DNA of 50,741 nt from an uncultured Bacteroidota bacterium (GCA_900696575.1 CAADHD010000002.1:1-50741), one strand, 5' to 3'; counted from the stretch's first letter, positions 7,997 to 18,050 are shown. Notes: generated from the sequence alone by a model not told the origin. Translations and numbers: made by a program.

Positions 7997-9751
7997 ATGA
8001 AAAAACTGCTGATTACCGCATTCGTTATCCTTAATTTTCATTTTGCTAACGCTCAATGCACCATTGATTATAGTCAGACCGATCCGGGCGTTTATCCCGA
8101 TACGCTTTCAACGGCAACGGTTAATCAGCCTTACTCACAGGATATCACCTTCGTGCTGATTACTGATACGCTTGGATTAACCATTAACAATTTTCAGATT
8201 GCATCTATCACCGGTTTACCGGTTGGCATCACCTGGCAATGCAACAACTTTGCAAACGGTTGCAATTACAATCCGGCTGTTTCGGTGTATGGTTGCATCG
8301 GATTAAGCGGCACTCCGCTTATTGCCGGCACCTACAATCCTGTGGTTACGGTTATTGCCAATGTTCAGATTGTAGGTAACCAAACCATCACTTACAGTTT
8401 GCCATTAGTGGTACTTCCCGATTCTTCAAGTAATCCCGGTTTCAGTATGAGTGCCAGCACAGGCTGCGAACCGCTTACGGTTACTTTTACTAACAACAAT
8501 CCCGGACAGGCAGCTTATCAGTGGGATTTTGGTGATGGACTACAGAGCAATCTCGAAAATCCTCCGCCTCATACTTACACAACTGCCGGCACATACGTGG
8601 TTACACAAACAGTAACACCCAATGGCAGTCCGCAATATTTTCTTACCGGCATCACCGTAACAAGTATTCCTGATAATTACGGAGCGCCTATTGATGTGCC
8701 CGATATGTACTTTTATATTTATGACCCGCAGGGAAACCAGATTTACGATTCGCATCCTGCCGTACTGAATACCAATCCTCCTCATTTCTGGCCTTTGCCC
8801 AACATTCCGCTGTCAAACGGCAACTACACCATATATGTATGGGATGAAGACGGTGGCCTGTTTGGCGCTGATGACGACCTCGGCTCTGTTACCTTTCCCG
8901 GTTGGAGCAGCAGCGGAACAGCAACAGGAACCATTCCCGGAGTTTCAGGATCGCTCAATATTAATTATGATATCCTCATTATTCCTGTTGTTCCTTTAAC
9001 AGCTACTGATACCATTACAGTTTATCCCACACCGGCTCAGCCTGTAATTACTGCCAGCGGACCGCTTGTGTTCTGTGAAAACGATTCTGTCATTCTCAGT
9101 TATACCGATACGCTGAATATTCAATGGTACAAAGACGGAGTAATTCTTACCGGTGCCACCCAACCTGATTTGACTGTTAGCCAAACCGGTGATTATTCTG
9201 CCATTGTTACCAACGCATTCGGATGTACGGCTGCTTCACAGATTTTTTCTGTTACCGTAAATCCTAATCCGCCCAAACCAAACTTCTTTATCATCGGAAA
9301 TACCTTTAACTGTACGTTGACAGGTTATATGCTGCAATGGTATCTGAACGGAGCTGCGCTGCCGGGCGAAACCAACATCACCTATACAGCGCTTGTGGCA
9401 GGAAATTATTTTGTAACAGCAACTGATAGCGTAACCGGTTGTATGAATGTTTCAGATACCTTGTTCTTTGTTCCGGTTTCCGTTTCAGAAGTTGAATTCC
9501 TCCATGATGTACATGTTTTCCCGAATCCATCGGAAGGGAATTTTAATATTGAAATGTACAGCACAGGCGATGTTGAGGGAACGCTTACCGTTACCGACCT
9601 TGCCGGAAGAATGGTTCATTCGCAAACCATCGGAATTAAAAACCGGATGAACCGTTTTGAAATAAATCTCCCTGCTAATTCAGAAGGAGTTTTCCTGATG
9701 TGCATCAAAACGGGAATACAGACGGTGATGAAAAGACTGGTGGTGGAGTAG
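7997..9751 (+). CDS. Secreted T9SS cargo with PKD and Ig-like domains
   Basis: Protein of 584 residues with a signal peptide (MKKLLITAFVILNFHFANAQ), an N-terminal beta-rich region, a PKD domain at about 150-215 (GCEPLTVTFTNNN ... YQWDFGDG ... HTYTTAGTYVVT), a middle region that contains an Asp/Gly-rich WDEDGGLFGADDDLG stretch (possible calcium loop), Ig-like repeats near 350-490 and a type A T9SS sorting domain at the C-terminus (HVFPNPSEGNFNIEM ... MKRLVVE). It lies 27 bases after another T9SS cargo gene on the same strand and is probably co-transcribed with it. No enzyme domain is recognisable. Probable outer-membrane or extracellular surface protein. Confidence 0.83.
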   Translation: MKKLLITAFVILNFHFANAQCTIDYSQTDPGVYPDTLSTATVNQPYSQDITFVLITDTLGLTINNFQIASITGLPVGITWQCNNFANGCNYNPAVSVYGCIGLSGTPLIAGTYNPVVTVIANVQIVGNQTITYSLPLVVLPDSSSNPGFSMSASTGCEPLTVTFTNNNPGQAAYQWDFGDGLQSNLENPPPHTYTTAGTYVVTQTVTPNGSPQYFLTGITVTSIPDNYGAPIDVPDMYFYIYDPQGNQIYDSHPAVLNTNPPHFWPLPNIPLSNGNYTIYVWDEDGGLFGADDDLGSVTFPGWSSSGTATGTIPGVSGSLNINYDILIIPVVPLTATDTITVYPTPAQPVITASGPLVFCENDSVILSYTDTLNIQWYKDGVILTGATQPDLTVSQTGDYSAIVTNAFGCTAASQIFSVTVNPNPPKPNFFIIGNTFNCTLTGYMLQWYLNGAALPGETNITYTALVAGNYFVTATDSVTGCMNVSDTLFFVPVSVSEVEFLHDVHVFPNPSEGNFNIEMYSTGDVEGTLTVTDLAGRMVHSQTIGIKNRMNRFEINLPANSEGVFLMCIKTGIQTVMKRLVVE

Positions 9752-9842
9752 TGCTTTGTATGTGACAAAAAGGAAACACCCGTAATGACAAACAGGTCAG
9801 GAGCAGAAAGTGAGTTTCTAATGGTTTAAAAAATCAAATATC

Positions 9843-10232
9843 ATGGAAATTAAAAACAATCCTGTCGGCTGGTTTGAGTTGTATGTGGATGATATGAACC
9901 GCGCACGGAAATTTTACAGTGATGTGTTCGGTTATGAAATGCAGCAAGCGGAAGTGCCTGCCGGCATGAATGAAACGGAAATGGTATTCTTTCCATTCAA
10001 CCATACAGCTACGGGCTGTCAGGGAGCATTGGTAAGAATGGAAGGTGTTAAACCCGGAGGTGGCGGCATCATGATTTATTTCAGTTGCGAAGACTGTGCG
10101 GCAGAAGAATCGCGTGTTGAAAAGGCAGGTGGAAAGGTAATACGCAGCAAGTTTGCTATTGGCGATTACGGATTCTGCTCCTTAATTACCGATTCGGAAG
10201 GCAATACGGTTGGCCTGCACTCCATGAAGTAA
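9843..10232 (+). CDS. VOC (glyoxalase/bleomycin-resistance) family protein
   Basis: A 129-residue protein with the paired beta-alpha-beta-beta-beta units of the vicinal oxygen chelate fold: VGWFELYVDDMNRARKFYSD begins unit one and GGGGIMIYFSCEDCAAEESR begins unit two, ending ITDSEGNTVGLHS. Proteins of this size and pattern in Bacteroidota are single-domain VOC proteins of unassigned substrate. Glu in WFELY and Glu in SEGN could be metal ligands. It sits 18 bases before the MFS transporter gene, so the two may be co-transcribed, but I see no functional reason for the pairing. Confidence 0.85.
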   Translation: MEIKNNPVGWFELYVDDMNRARKFYSDVFGYEMQQAEVPAGMNETEMVFFPFNHTATGCQGALVRMEGVKPGGGGIMIYFSCEDCAAEESRVEKAGGKVIRSKFAIGDYGFCSLITDSEGNTVGLHSMK

Positions 10233-10250
10233 ACTATTTGAAGCTGTTCA

Positions 10251-11615
10251 ATGAATAACCAACCCAATTACCGCTCTTCGTTAGCGGTGTTAATCACCTT
10301 GTTTTTCATGTGGGGATTTATCACCTGCCTGAATGACATTCTGATTCCCTACCTCAAAAGTGTTTTTGATTTGATGCACTGGCAGGCTATGCTGGTGCAG
10401 TTTGCTTTTTTCGGGGCATACTTTATCGGCTCTTTGATTTACTTCATTATTTCTGCCGTGCATGGCGACCCTATCAACCGCATGGGTTACAAAAAAGGAA
10501 TCATAGCCGGCTTATTTGTTTCGGCATCGGGAACGGCTTTGTTTTTTCCGGCTGCACAGTTTCAGAGTTATGCATTTTTTCTTTCGGCATTATTCATCCT
10601 CGGATTAGGATTTACGCTTCTGCAGATTGCAGCCAATCCCTATGTAGCCATTCTCGGAAGTCCTGAAACGGCATCGGGACGGTTAAATCTGGCGCAGGCA
10701 TTCAATTCATTCGGAACTTTCATCGCCCCGCTCGTTGGCGGATTTTTGATTTATGAGTTCTTCGGCAACAGCCCCGATGCAAGCTCCGTACGCTATCCAT
10801 ACCTGTTTTTTTCATTGCTCTTTCTGCTCATTGCATTACTCATCTTCAAATCAAAACTTCCGCGTTTCGAAAATCTGGAAACGATTGAGAAAGGAATGGG
10901 GGCTTTGAAATTTCCGCAGCTTTGGCTCGGCATCATTGCCATCTTTATGTATGTAGGTGCAGAGGTTTCCATCGGCAGCATCATGACTGCTTTTCTCGGC
11001 CTGCCCGAAATAGCAGGATTAACACATGAAGAAGCTCCGGTATTCATTTCGCTTTACTGGGGCGGTTTGATGATTGGCCGCTTCACTGGCTCCTTTGCAC
11101 TCGGCAATCTCAATCAGCGCCTGCGCTACATTTTGATTTTACTTATTCCGGTTATTGCCTTTCTGTTTATCGCTCTGGTTTTTCACCTGCGCGGATTTGA
11201 CATCAGTCAGTTGAAATACTATGTGCTGCCGTTAATCATCTGCATTCTCGCTTTTTACAACGGCCGTACAAAACCTGCATTTACACTGATGTTGTTTGCA
11301 CTCATTGCCGTTGCCATGCTCATCACAGCCTTAATAACTGACGGGTTAACAGCAATGTTTGCCGTAATCGGTATCGGCCTTTTTAACAGCATCATGTGGT
11401 CGAACATTTTTTCGCTTTCCATTCATGGTTTGGGAAAATACACTTCGCAGGGGTCATCGCTTCTCGTGATGGCCATACTTGGCGGAGCGTTAGTTCCTCC
11501 TCTGCAAGGTTATGCTGCCGACCTTCACGGTGTGCATCAGTCGTTTATCATTCCGCTGGTTTGTTATGCCTATCTGATTTTTTACGGATGGAGGATGAAC
11601 AGAAGGAGGGTGTAA
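10251..11615 (+). CDS. FucP-type sugar MFS transporter
   Basis: A 454-residue integral inner-membrane protein with about 12 hydrophobic helices. The opening LITLFFMWGFITCLNDILIP and the segment AANPYVAILG..ETASGRLNLAQ followed by FNSFGTFIAP are hallmarks of the fucose/glucose-galactose:H+ symporter family (FucP, GluP, NagP). It probably imports a hexose or N-acetylhexosamine with protons. No sugar catabolic gene or regulator is nearby to narrow the substrate. It follows the VOC gene by 18 bases. Confidence 0.88.
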   Translation: MNNQPNYRSSLAVLITLFFMWGFITCLNDILIPYLKSVFDLMHWQAMLVQFAFFGAYFIGSLIYFIISAVHGDPINRMGYKKGIIAGLFVSASGTALFFPAAQFQSYAFFLSALFILGLGFTLLQIAANPYVAILGSPETASGRLNLAQAFNSFGTFIAPLVGGFLIYEFFGNSPDASSVRYPYLFFSLLFLLIALLIFKSKLPRFENLETIEKGMGALKFPQLWLGIIAIFMYVGAEVSIGSIMTAFLGLPEIAGLTHEEAPVFISLYWGGLMIGRFTGSFALGNLNQRLRYILILLIPVIAFLFIALVFHLRGFDISQLKYYVLPLIICILAFYNGRTKPAFTLMLFALIAVAMLITALITDGLTAMFAVIGIGLFNSIMWSNIFSLSIHGLGKYTSQGSSLLVMAILGGALVPPLQGYAADLHGVHQSFIIPLVCYAYLIFYGWRMNRRRV

Positions 11616-11697
11616 TCCGGATGTTTTTAAATGAAACCTGCTTCCGGTTGATGTTTATTTGCCATCCTTTAAAATAACCACACTATCTTAATAGAAT

Positions 11698-11705
11698 TAC
11701 CTTTG
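11698..11705 (+). promoter_or_regulatory. Promoter -7 box for aconitase
   Basis: TACCTTTG matches TAnnTTTG exactly, 21 nt before the ATG at 11727. A possible TTG start at 11703 falls inside this box, which argues against the longer reading frame. Confidence 0.65.
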
Positions 11706-11726
11706 CCGCCTGAAAAGTTATTTCCC

Positions 11727-13991
11727 ATGGCATTCGATATTGAAATGATTAAAAACGTGTATGCCGGCATGGCATCGCGTATTGAAATAGCAAGGAAGGT
11801 GGTTAACCGTCCGCTTACGTTATCCGAAAAAATTCTGTTTGCTCATCTGCATCCCCATCAGGAGATGAAGGATTTTGAGCGCGGCAAATCGTATGTTGAA
11901 TTTGCTCCTGACCGTGTAGCCATGCAGGATGCTACTGCACAGATGGCGCTGCTGCAGTTTATGCAGGCCGGACGGCCCAGGGTAGCTGTACCCAGCACTG
12001 TTCACTGCGACCATTTAATTGTTGCCAAATCAGGAGCGAAAGAAGACCTTGAAACTGCCATTAACGAAAGCCGCGAAGTGTTTGATTTTCTTTCTTCGGT
12101 TTCCAACAAATACGGAATCGGTTTCTGGAAACCCGGAGCAGGCATTATTCACCAGATTGTATTGGAGAATTATGCCTTTCCGGGTGGAATGATGATAGGT
12201 ACTGATTCGCATACCGTTAATGCAGGCGGATTGGGAATGATAGCCATCGGAGTAGGCGGTGCCGATGCATGTGATGTAATGGCCGGTTTGCCCTGGGAAT
12301 TGAAATGGCCTAAACTCATTGGTATAAAACTTACCGGCAGGCTTAGCGGGTGGACTTCGCCCAAGGATGTCATCAACAAAGTAGCCGGCATCCTTACCGT
12401 TAAAGGCGGCACCGGTTGTATTGTCGAATACTTTGGCGAGGGGGCAGTAACCATGAGTTGTACCGGCAAGGGAACCATCTGCAACATGGGTGCAGAAATT
12501 GGTGCAACTACCTCCACATTCGGTTATGATGATGCTATGGAACGTTACCTGCGTGCCACTGAAAGGGCTGAGGTGGCAGCGTTGGCCAACAGCATTCGTC
12601 AGCATTTAACAGGCGATAAAGAAGTGTATGCCAATCCTGAAAAGTATTTTGATCAGGTTATCGAAATCAATCTTTCTGAATTAGAGCCGCATATAAACGG
12701 TCCATTCTCTCCTGATGTGGCTACTCCGGTTTCGAAAATGAAAGAAACGGCTGATAATAACGGATGGCCGCGCAAAGTCGAAGTAGGGTTGATAGGTTCC
12801 TGTACCAATTCTTCTTATGAAGACATTTCGCGTGCTGCATCACTGGCTAAACAGGCAGCCGAAAAGCATCTTATTCCTAAGGCAGAATTTACCATTACCC
12901 CCGGCTCGGAACAAATCCGCTACACCATAGAGCGTGACGGCCTGATTGATACCTTCAATAAAATAGGAGCCAAGGTTTTTGCCAATGCCTGCGGACCATG
13001 CATAGGCATGTGGTCGCGTATGGGCGCTGAGAAGAAAGAAAAGAATACCATTATCCATTCGTTTAACCGCAACTTTCAATCAAGAAATGACGGTAACCCC
13101 AATACGTATGCATTTGTAGCTTCGCCCGAAATTGTAACAGCAATTGCTATTGCCGGAGATCTGGGCTTTAATCCGATAACCGATACCCTTACCAACAGTA
13201 AAGGCGAGCAGGTCAGATTAGATGAACCCTCAGGCGATGAACTCCCTAACAGAGGTTTTGATGTGGCTGATGCCGGCTATCAGGCTCCGGCTGCTGACGG
13301 CAGTTCGGTGAAAGTCGAAGTATCGCCAACCTCAAACCGCCTGCAGTTGCTCGAGCCATTTGCTGCCTGGGAAGGAACCGATTTGAAAGGCCTGCGCCTG
13401 CTCATTAAAGCCAAAGGCAAATGCACTACAGACCATATCAGCATGGCAGGGCCATGGCTTCGCTTCAGAGGGCATCTGGATAACATTTCCAACAATCTGC
13501 TGATTGGCGCTACCAATTTTTTCAACGGCAAAACCAATTCGGTCAAAAATCAGCTTACCGGTGAGTATGATGAAGTGCCCAAGGTGCAGCGTGCCTACAA
13601 AGCTGCAGGCATTGGCAGTATTGTGGTAGGTGATGAAAATTATGGCGAAGGTTCTTCGCGCGAACATGCCGCTATGGAACCGCGTTTTCTGGGCGTACGC
13701 GCTATTCTGGTAAAATCATTTGCACGCATACACGAAACCAATCTTAAAAAACAGGGTATGCTCGCCCTGACCTTTGCCAATAAAAACGATTACGATAAAA
13801 TTCAGGAAGATGATGTGTTTGATATTACCGGGCTTATCTCCTTTACTCCCGGAACTCCTTTAAAATTGGTTATCCATCACAGCAACGGTACTTCCGAAAT
13901 AATTACCGTTAACCACTCCTACAATGAAAACCAGATTGAATGGTTCAAGGCAGGAGCAGCTTTGAATATCATCAGAAGGGAATTGGCGTAA
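11727..13991 (+). CDS. acn: Aconitate hydratase (mitochondrial-type)
   Basis: TCA-cycle enzyme that isomerises citrate to isocitrate via cis-aconitate using a [4Fe-4S] cluster. The 754-residue protein contains the cluster cysteines in [13 protein letters not shown] and ACGPCIGMW, the active-site stretch [13 protein letters not shown], and the swivelling C-terminal domain with [14 protein letters not shown]. Length and sequence resemble the eukaryotic mitochondrial form used by many Bacteroidota. Translation from ATG 11727 ([14 protein letters not shown]) is the family start. The gene has its own promoter and stands alone; no other TCA gene is in the window. Confidence 0.96.
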   Translation: MAFDIEMIKNVYAGMASRIEIARKVVNRPLTLSEKILFAHLHPHQEMKDFERGKSYVEFAPDRVAMQDATAQMALLQFMQAGRPRVAVPSTVHCDHLIVAKSGAKEDLETAINESREVFDFLSSVSNKYGIGFWKPGAGIIHQIVLENYAFPGGMMIGTDSHTVNAGGLGMIAIGVGGADACDVMAGLPWELKWPKLIGIKLTGRLSGWTSPKDVINKVAGILTVKGGTGCIVEYFGEGAVTMSCTGKGTICNMGAEIGATTSTFGYDDAMERYLRATERAEVAALANSIRQHLTGDKEVYANPEKYFDQVIEINLSELEPHINGPFSPDVATPVSKMKETADNNGWPRKVEVGLIGSCTNSSYEDISRAASLAKQAAEKHLIPKAEFTITPGSEQIRYTIERDGLIDTFNKIGAKVFANACGPCIGMWSRMGAEKKEKNTIIHSFNRNFQSRNDGNPNTYAFVASPEIVTAIAIAGDLGFNPITDTLTNSKGEQVRLDEPSGDELPNRGFDVADAGYQAPAADGSSVKVEVSPTSNRLQLLEPFAAWEGTDLKGLRLLIKAKGKCTTDHISMAGPWLRFRGHLDNISNNLLIGATNFFNGKTNSVKNQLTGEYDEVPKVQRAYKAAGIGSIVVGDENYGEGSSREHAAMEPRFLGVRAILVKSFARIHETNLKKQGMLALTFANKNDYDKIQEDDVFDITGLISFTPGTPLKLVIHHSNGTSEIITVNHSYNENQIEWFKAGAALNIIRRELA

Positions 13992-14129
13992 TGAGCTGCT
14001 AAAATGTATTCTTTAAATGAAGAATCGTTTGTGAAAACAAAAACGATGGCGGAAAAAACTACCGCTACGAAGAGGAAAAATAAACCCCTGCGAAGCTGAA
14101 TTTAGCGCAAATCAACATCGGTATAAAAA

Positions 14130-14480
14130 CTACTTTTTAGCGGAAGTGTATTTTATTACTTCCGCCTTTTCAATGGTTATCAATCCACCTGAATTGGCGG
14201 TTTCAAAAAGTTGTTCAACGGTTTTTACAAACTCGCGGATTTTCTCTTCTGTATCTACTATTTCAACCACCACAGGCAGGTCTGACGAGAGTTCAAAAAG
14301 CTTGGCGGTATGAATTTTTGAATTGGCTCCAAATCCCATAATGCCCCGTGTAACGGTAGCTCCCGAAAGGCCGGCTTTCTTAGCTTCAAAAACTAATTTC
14401 TCATAAAGGGTTTCCTGCCCGGTCTTGTCCGATTCTTCGATGAAAATCCTGAGCAGTTTGGCATTGGGATTATTTATCAT
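14130..14480 (-). CDS. DUF190 family protein (CrcB-associated)
   Basis: A 116-residue soluble protein of the DUF190 family: AKLLRIFIEESDKTGQETLY, AGLSGATVTRGIMGFG and LPVVVEIVDTEEKI are its conserved segments. The fold is ferredoxin-like, related to PII-type signalling proteins, and the gene commonly accompanies crcB. It begins 2 bases after the crcB stop, so it is the last gene of the operon. The start is ATG at 14480; a much longer reading frame upstream is only crcB read in another frame. Its role in fluoride handling is inferred from linkage. Confidence 0.88.
   Translation of the reverse strand: MINNPNAKLLRIFIEESDKTGQETLYEKLVFEAKKAGLSGATVTRGIMGFGANSKIHTAKLFELSSDLPVVVEIVDTEEKIREFVKTVEQLFETANSGGLITIEKAEVIKYTSAKK
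14140..14170 (+). terminator. Possible terminator of aconitase, inside the 3' end of the DUF190 gene
   Basis: An 8-bp inverted repeat (GCGGAAGT at 14140-14147, ACTTCCGC at 14158-14165) followed on the plus strand by CTTTT. The loop is 10 nt and the T-tract short, so this is only a candidate stop for aconitase transcription. Confidence 0.3.
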
Positions 14481-14482
14481 AA

Positions 14483-14854
14483 TCAGATAAGTTTTAACAA
14501 CGAATACCCTGTAAAGGTGGCTGCCAGTCCGGTTACAATACTGATAACCACATAAGTTCCGGCATAAATCCATTGTCCATCGCGCATTAGTGACAGCGTT
14601 TCGTTTGAGAAGGCCGAAAACGTAGTAAAGCCTCCGCAGATGCCGGTAGCCAGAAACATGCGCCAGTCGGCATTCAATCCGCCACGCTCGCTCCATGAAA
14701 GGATGATTCCGATTAACAGGCAGCCTATTATGTTAACCGATAATGTGCCATACGGAAATACGGTTTCAAATTTTTCCTGAACCGATCTGGCAATGAGATA
14801 ACGGAAAATACTTCCTATAAACCCGCCTGTTCCGATAATCAGTAATGTTCTCAT
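14483..14854 (-). CDS. crcB: Fluoride channel CrcB/Fluc
   Basis: A 123-residue membrane protein with four hydrophobic helices that forms a dual-topology dimer exporting fluoride. Conserved motifs are GGFIGSIFRYLI at the N-terminus, GTLSVNIIGCLLIG in helix two, and GGFTTFSAFSNE, the break in helix three that lines the pore. The start overlaps the stop of the enoyl-CoA hydratase gene by 4 bases (ATGA), implying translational coupling. I found no room for a fluoride riboswitch directly upstream. Confidence 0.95.
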   Translation of the reverse strand: MRTLLIIGTGGFIGSIFRYLIARSVQEKFETVFPYGTLSVNIIGCLLIGIILSWSERGGLNADWRMFLATGICGGFTTFSAFSNETLSLMRDGQWIYAGTYVVISIVTGLAATFTGYSLLKLI

Positions 14855-15609
14855 TTACTTTTAAACTTAGCGATGGCATTGCGGGTGAAATCAGAAAGAA
14901 CCAGATGGCCGCTCATGCCGGCACGCTCTTTCAGCAATTCATCCCAGTGATTGGTTCCTTCCCAGAAAACTTTTTTAAGCATGGCCATAGCTTCGGGATT
15001 GCAAGCAGCCAAAGTGAAAGCAAGTTTATTCACGGCTTCTTCCAGTGATTCGAAGCTGTTATGCAGTTCGGCAAACAAACCGTTTTGATATGCCCATTCG
15101 GCACTTCGCCATGATGAAGCATCAATGGTCATTGCTGTAAATGCCGCTTTCCCCATTTTGCGTTCAACAGCGGGGCCAACTACAAAAGGGCCGATGCCAA
15201 CGGCCAGTTCACTCAGTTTTACCGAAGCCGATTCATGAGCAATGGCATAATCGGCAGCAGCGGCAAGGCCTACACCTCCGCCAACGCATTTTCCCTGTAT
15301 GCGGGCAATAACAAAAACCTGTGCTTTGCGCATGGCATTGATTACCGAAGCAAACCCGCTGAAGAATTGCAGGCCTTCTTCTTTGTTTTTAATGGAAACC
15401 AGTTCATCAAAAGAAGCGCCAGCGCAAAAAGCTTTTTCGCCCCGGCTTTGAAGGATGATAACTTTTACGGTATCGTTGTTAGAAGCCTGTTCAATTTCGG
15501 AGGCTAATTTCCGGAGCAATTCACCGGGAAGCGAGTTGCTTTGCGGATGGAAAAAAGTGATGCGGGCTATTCCGTTTTCTATGTGTGTTTCTGCAGTTTC
15601 CCGGCTCAT
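14851..15609 (-). CDS. Enoyl-CoA hydratase/isomerase family protein
   Basis: A 252-residue crotonase-fold protein. The oxyanion-hole segments are present (AFCAGASFDEL and IQGKCVGGGVGLAAAADYAIA), and a Glu in KLSELAVGIGP lies near the usual first catalytic glutamate. The second catalytic glutamate of classical hydratases is not evident, since the region reads GPFVVGPAVERKMG; a methylglutaconyl-CoA hydratase-like or other specificity is possible. It starts on the last base of the stop of the preceding gene (TAATG) and overlaps crcB by 4 bases, so it is firmly inside the operon. Confidence 0.85.
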   Translation of the reverse strand: MSRETAETHIENGIARITFFHPQSNSLPGELLRKLASEIEQASNNDTVKVIILQSRGEKAFCAGASFDELVSIKNKEEGLQFFSGFASVINAMRKAQVFVIARIQGKCVGGGVGLAAAADYAIAHESASVKLSELAVGIGPFVVGPAVERKMGKAAFTAMTIDASSWRSAEWAYQNGLFAELHNSFESLEEAVNKLAFTLAACNPEAMAMLKKVFWEGTNHWDELLKERAGMSGHLVLSDFTRNAIAKFKSK

Positions 15610-16193
15610 TATCCTAACACCTGTTGTTTCTGAAAATTAAATTCTTCTTCGGTAAGTATTCCTTTTTCGCGCAGCTTGCTCAGCCTTTCCAGTTGTTCTA
15701 ATTTCGATTCCACATTTCGGATGCCTGATGGTGAAGCAGCGGTTTTGCTGCCGGAAGGAGCAGCTTCAAAATTGCTTTTTGATTTTTTCTTGCCGAGGTT
15801 TCTTACAAACCAAACCAGAGTAACCAGTAGCAGAAAACCAACAATCGAATTGAAAATAATCAGAATGCGGTTGCTTTGATCGAGTTTAAGGTTTTGGCCG
15901 CGATAGGTTTCTAATTCTTTGGTCAGTTCGGCAATTTCTGCTTTCTGTTTGTTTGCCAAAGAATCGAGGGCTGTAATGGTAACATCTCTGTTTTCAATCT
16001 TTTTATTCAAGGCGGTAATTTGTGTTTGCTGGCTAATCGTTACTAAGGTGAGGCTGTCAGTTTCGCTTTGCGCTTTTTTCAGTTGGTTTAATGGCACATA
16101 ACCCGGGGGGCGTTGTTGTGCCATAACATTTACTGCCATAATCATGGCAAGCACCATGCAGCTTAAAATAATTTTGATTTTGTGGCTGGTCAT
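15609..16193 (-). CDS. Membrane-anchored coiled-coil protein with SHOCT domain
   Basis: A 194-residue protein with a signal peptide (residues 1-25, ending NVMAQ), a coiled coil at about 40-105 (heptads through QTQITALNKKIENRDVT and AEIAELTKELET), one transmembrane helix near 109-128 (ILIIFNSIVGFLLLVTLVWF), a low-complexity basic linker and a C-terminal SHOCT motif (LEQLERLSKLREKGILTEEE). SHOCT domains are short two-helix oligomerisation modules often at protein ends. The topology suggests a periplasmic coiled coil with a cytoplasmic SHOCT tail. It lies 9 bases downstream of sppA; a role linked to the protease is possible but unproven. Confidence 0.75.
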   Translation of the reverse strand: MTSHKIKIILSCMVLAMIMAVNVMAQQRPPGYVPLNQLKKAQSETDSLTLVTISQQTQITALNKKIENRDVTITALDSLANKQKAEIAELTKELETYRGQNLKLDQSNRILIIFNSIVGFLLLVTLVWFVRNLGKKKSKSNFEAAPSGSKTAASPSGIRNVESKLEQLERLSKLREKGILTEEEFNFQKQQVLG

Positions 16194-16202
16194 ATTGTTG
16201 GT

Positions 16203-17969
16203 TTAATGAATCTCAAATTTAACGGGAAGCACGGTTTGTGCTCCGCTTGACGGAACATAACACTTCAACAGTTTGATATATTCTTTTTCTTCTTTACTGA
16301 ATCCTGAAAAGAATAAGGATGCTTCCGTTTTCATGCTTTCCAGCATTTCCTGAAACGGGTCTTTCTGTTCGGGGAGTTGGGTAATTTTATATTCGGATAA
16401 ACCGGCCATGCGTTTGGCGCATTCAATGGCTTCATATAATCCGCCTTGTTTATCAATCAGCCCGATTCGAGCTGCATCAATGCCGCTCCATACTCTTCCC
16501 TGTCCGATGCTGTCAACTTCATGCTGTTCCATTTTTCTTCCATCGGCAACCTTTTTTGTAAAGTCGTCATAGATAAATTCAATCAGGTTTTGTAAAACTC
16601 TGCGTTCGGTGTCAGTCATTTTATGATTGGCATATCCGAGGTTAGCTAAATGTGCGGTTTTGTAACCGTCCATGGTAATACCCAATTTGTTTTTCAGAAA
16701 ATTCTCAAAATTCATAATCAACCCGATTACGCCAATAGAACCGGTAATCGTATTCGGCATACAGAAAATACTGTCAGAAGCACAACTGATGTAATAACCG
16801 CCTGATGCCGCTACATCGCCCATGCTTACTACCACGGGCTTTTTTTCTCTCGTCAGTTTTATTTCGCGCCAGATAACATCAGAAGCCAAGGCGCTGCCGC
16901 CTCCTGAATTCACACGGAATACAATGGCCTTTATTTTTTCATCCAACCTCGCTTTGCGGATGGCAGCAGCTGTTGTTTCAGAGCCGATTTTTTCATCATC
17001 GCCTTCGCCCACATCAATACCTCCGGTGGCAAAAATTACGGCTATGCGGTTTTTTACATATTTCAAATCCTTTGGAGGAATTTTATAATACTTGCCAATG
17101 GAAATCAAAGCCGGTTCTTCTGTTTCTTTCTTTCCGGTTTCGCGTTTTAAGATGTCGAGTACTTCATCTTCAAAAACCAGCCGGTCGGCCAGGCCTGAAG
17201 CAAGAGCAGTTTTCGGATTCAAACCTGCAGCGCTGTCGGCAATTTGCTGAATAGCTTCAGCATTCAGATTTCTTGAAGAAGCCAGGTTGCTTTTCGCATG
17301 AACCCAGAAACCATCCAGCATTTCTTTCCATTGCAGTTTGTTTTCAGGGCTCATTTTAAACTCGGTAAACGATTCGGCTGCGCTTTTAAACTTGCCATGT
17401 CTGATAAGCTGAGGTTCGATTTCAAGTTTATCAAGCGTACCGCGGAAAAACATCAGTTCGGCCAGGTAACCGCGCAGGTCTATCAATCCCTGAGGATGTA
17501 AAAACAGGGTATCGGCAACCGTAGCTAAATAATAAGCACCCTGATCATAAGCATCGGCATAACTGATGATAAATTTTCCGGATGATTTGAAGCGGAGCAA
17601 GGCATTCCTGATTTCTTCAATAGATGCTAATCCACCGTTAAGCGATGTATTGTGAAGATAAATTCCCTTGATGTTTTCATCGCTGGCCGCCTTATCAATT
17701 CCGGTTATAATGTCATACAGGCCGGGTTGGCTGGATGATTTTAGCGTAACCGGATCCAGATTCTGAAAAGGATTTTTCGAAGTGCGTTCTTTAATTTCAT
17801 CATTCAGTTTAATTTCCAGAATATGGGCAGTCTTAAGCGGTGCTGCGGTTTCGGAACCGAAGGAATTGGCTATTACTGATAAAATTCCGATCAGAATAAA
17901 GAACAGCAGAATACTGCCGGCTATTACTCCCAGAACGGAAGCGAAAAAGAATTTGAAGAATTGTTTCAT
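16203..17969 (-). CDS. sppA: Signal peptide peptidase SppA, 67K type
   Basis: A 588-residue inner-membrane serine protease that degrades cleaved signal peptides. An N-terminal membrane anchor (about 8-35) is followed by two tandem SppA domains. The Ser/Lys dyad is visible: Lys195 in FKSAAESF of the first domain and Ser389 in VAASGGYYIS of the second, matching the long E. coli-type enzyme. Length is typical. First gene of a minus-strand operon continuing into the SHOCT protein, enoyl-CoA hydratase, crcB and DUF190 genes. Its promoter box (18016-18023) lies back to back with that of folK. Confidence 0.94.
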   Translation of the reverse strand: MKQFFKFFFASVLGVIAGSILLFFILIGILSVIANSFGSETAAPLKTAHILEIKLNDEIKERTSKNPFQNLDPVTLKSSSQPGLYDIITGIDKAASDENIKGIYLHNTSLNGGLASIEEIRNALLRFKSSGKFIISYADAYDQGAYYLATVADTLFLHPQGLIDLRGYLAELMFFRGTLDKLEIEPQLIRHGKFKSAAESFTEFKMSPENKLQWKEMLDGFWVHAKSNLASSRNLNAEAIQQIADSAAGLNPKTALASGLADRLVFEDEVLDILKRETGKKETEEPALISIGKYYKIPPKDLKYVKNRIAVIFATGGIDVGEGDDEKIGSETTAAAIRKARLDEKIKAIVFRVNSGGGSALASDVIWREIKLTREKKPVVVSMGDVAASGGYYISCASDSIFCMPNTITGSIGVIGLIMNFENFLKNKLGITMDGYKTAHLANLGYANHKMTDTERRVLQNLIEFIYDDFTKKVADGRKMEQHEVDSIGQGRVWSGIDAARIGLIDKQGGLYEAIECAKRMAGLSEYKITQLPEQKDPFQEMLESMKTEASLFFSGFSKEEKEYIKLLKCYVPSSGAQTVLPVKFEIH

Positions 17970-18015
17970 AAAGTATGAATAGATGAAGAAAGGGGATGGA
18001 TATAAATTTCCTTTG

Positions 18016-18023
18016 CAAACTTA
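18016..18023 (-). promoter_or_regulatory. Promoter -7 box for the sppA operon
   Basis: TAAGTTTG on the minus strand, an exact TAnnTTTG match, about 46 nt before the sppA ATG. Confidence 0.6.
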
Positions 18024-18050
18024 TCAAAATAACGAATGGAACGGGCTAGG

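Noticed and set aside
12030-12605. Minus-strand frame opposite aconitase
   Set aside because: Antisense shadow of a strongly conserved enzyme.
14481-14696. Upstream extension of the DUF190 reading frame
   Set aside because: The added residues come from crcB read in another frame and resemble no protein.
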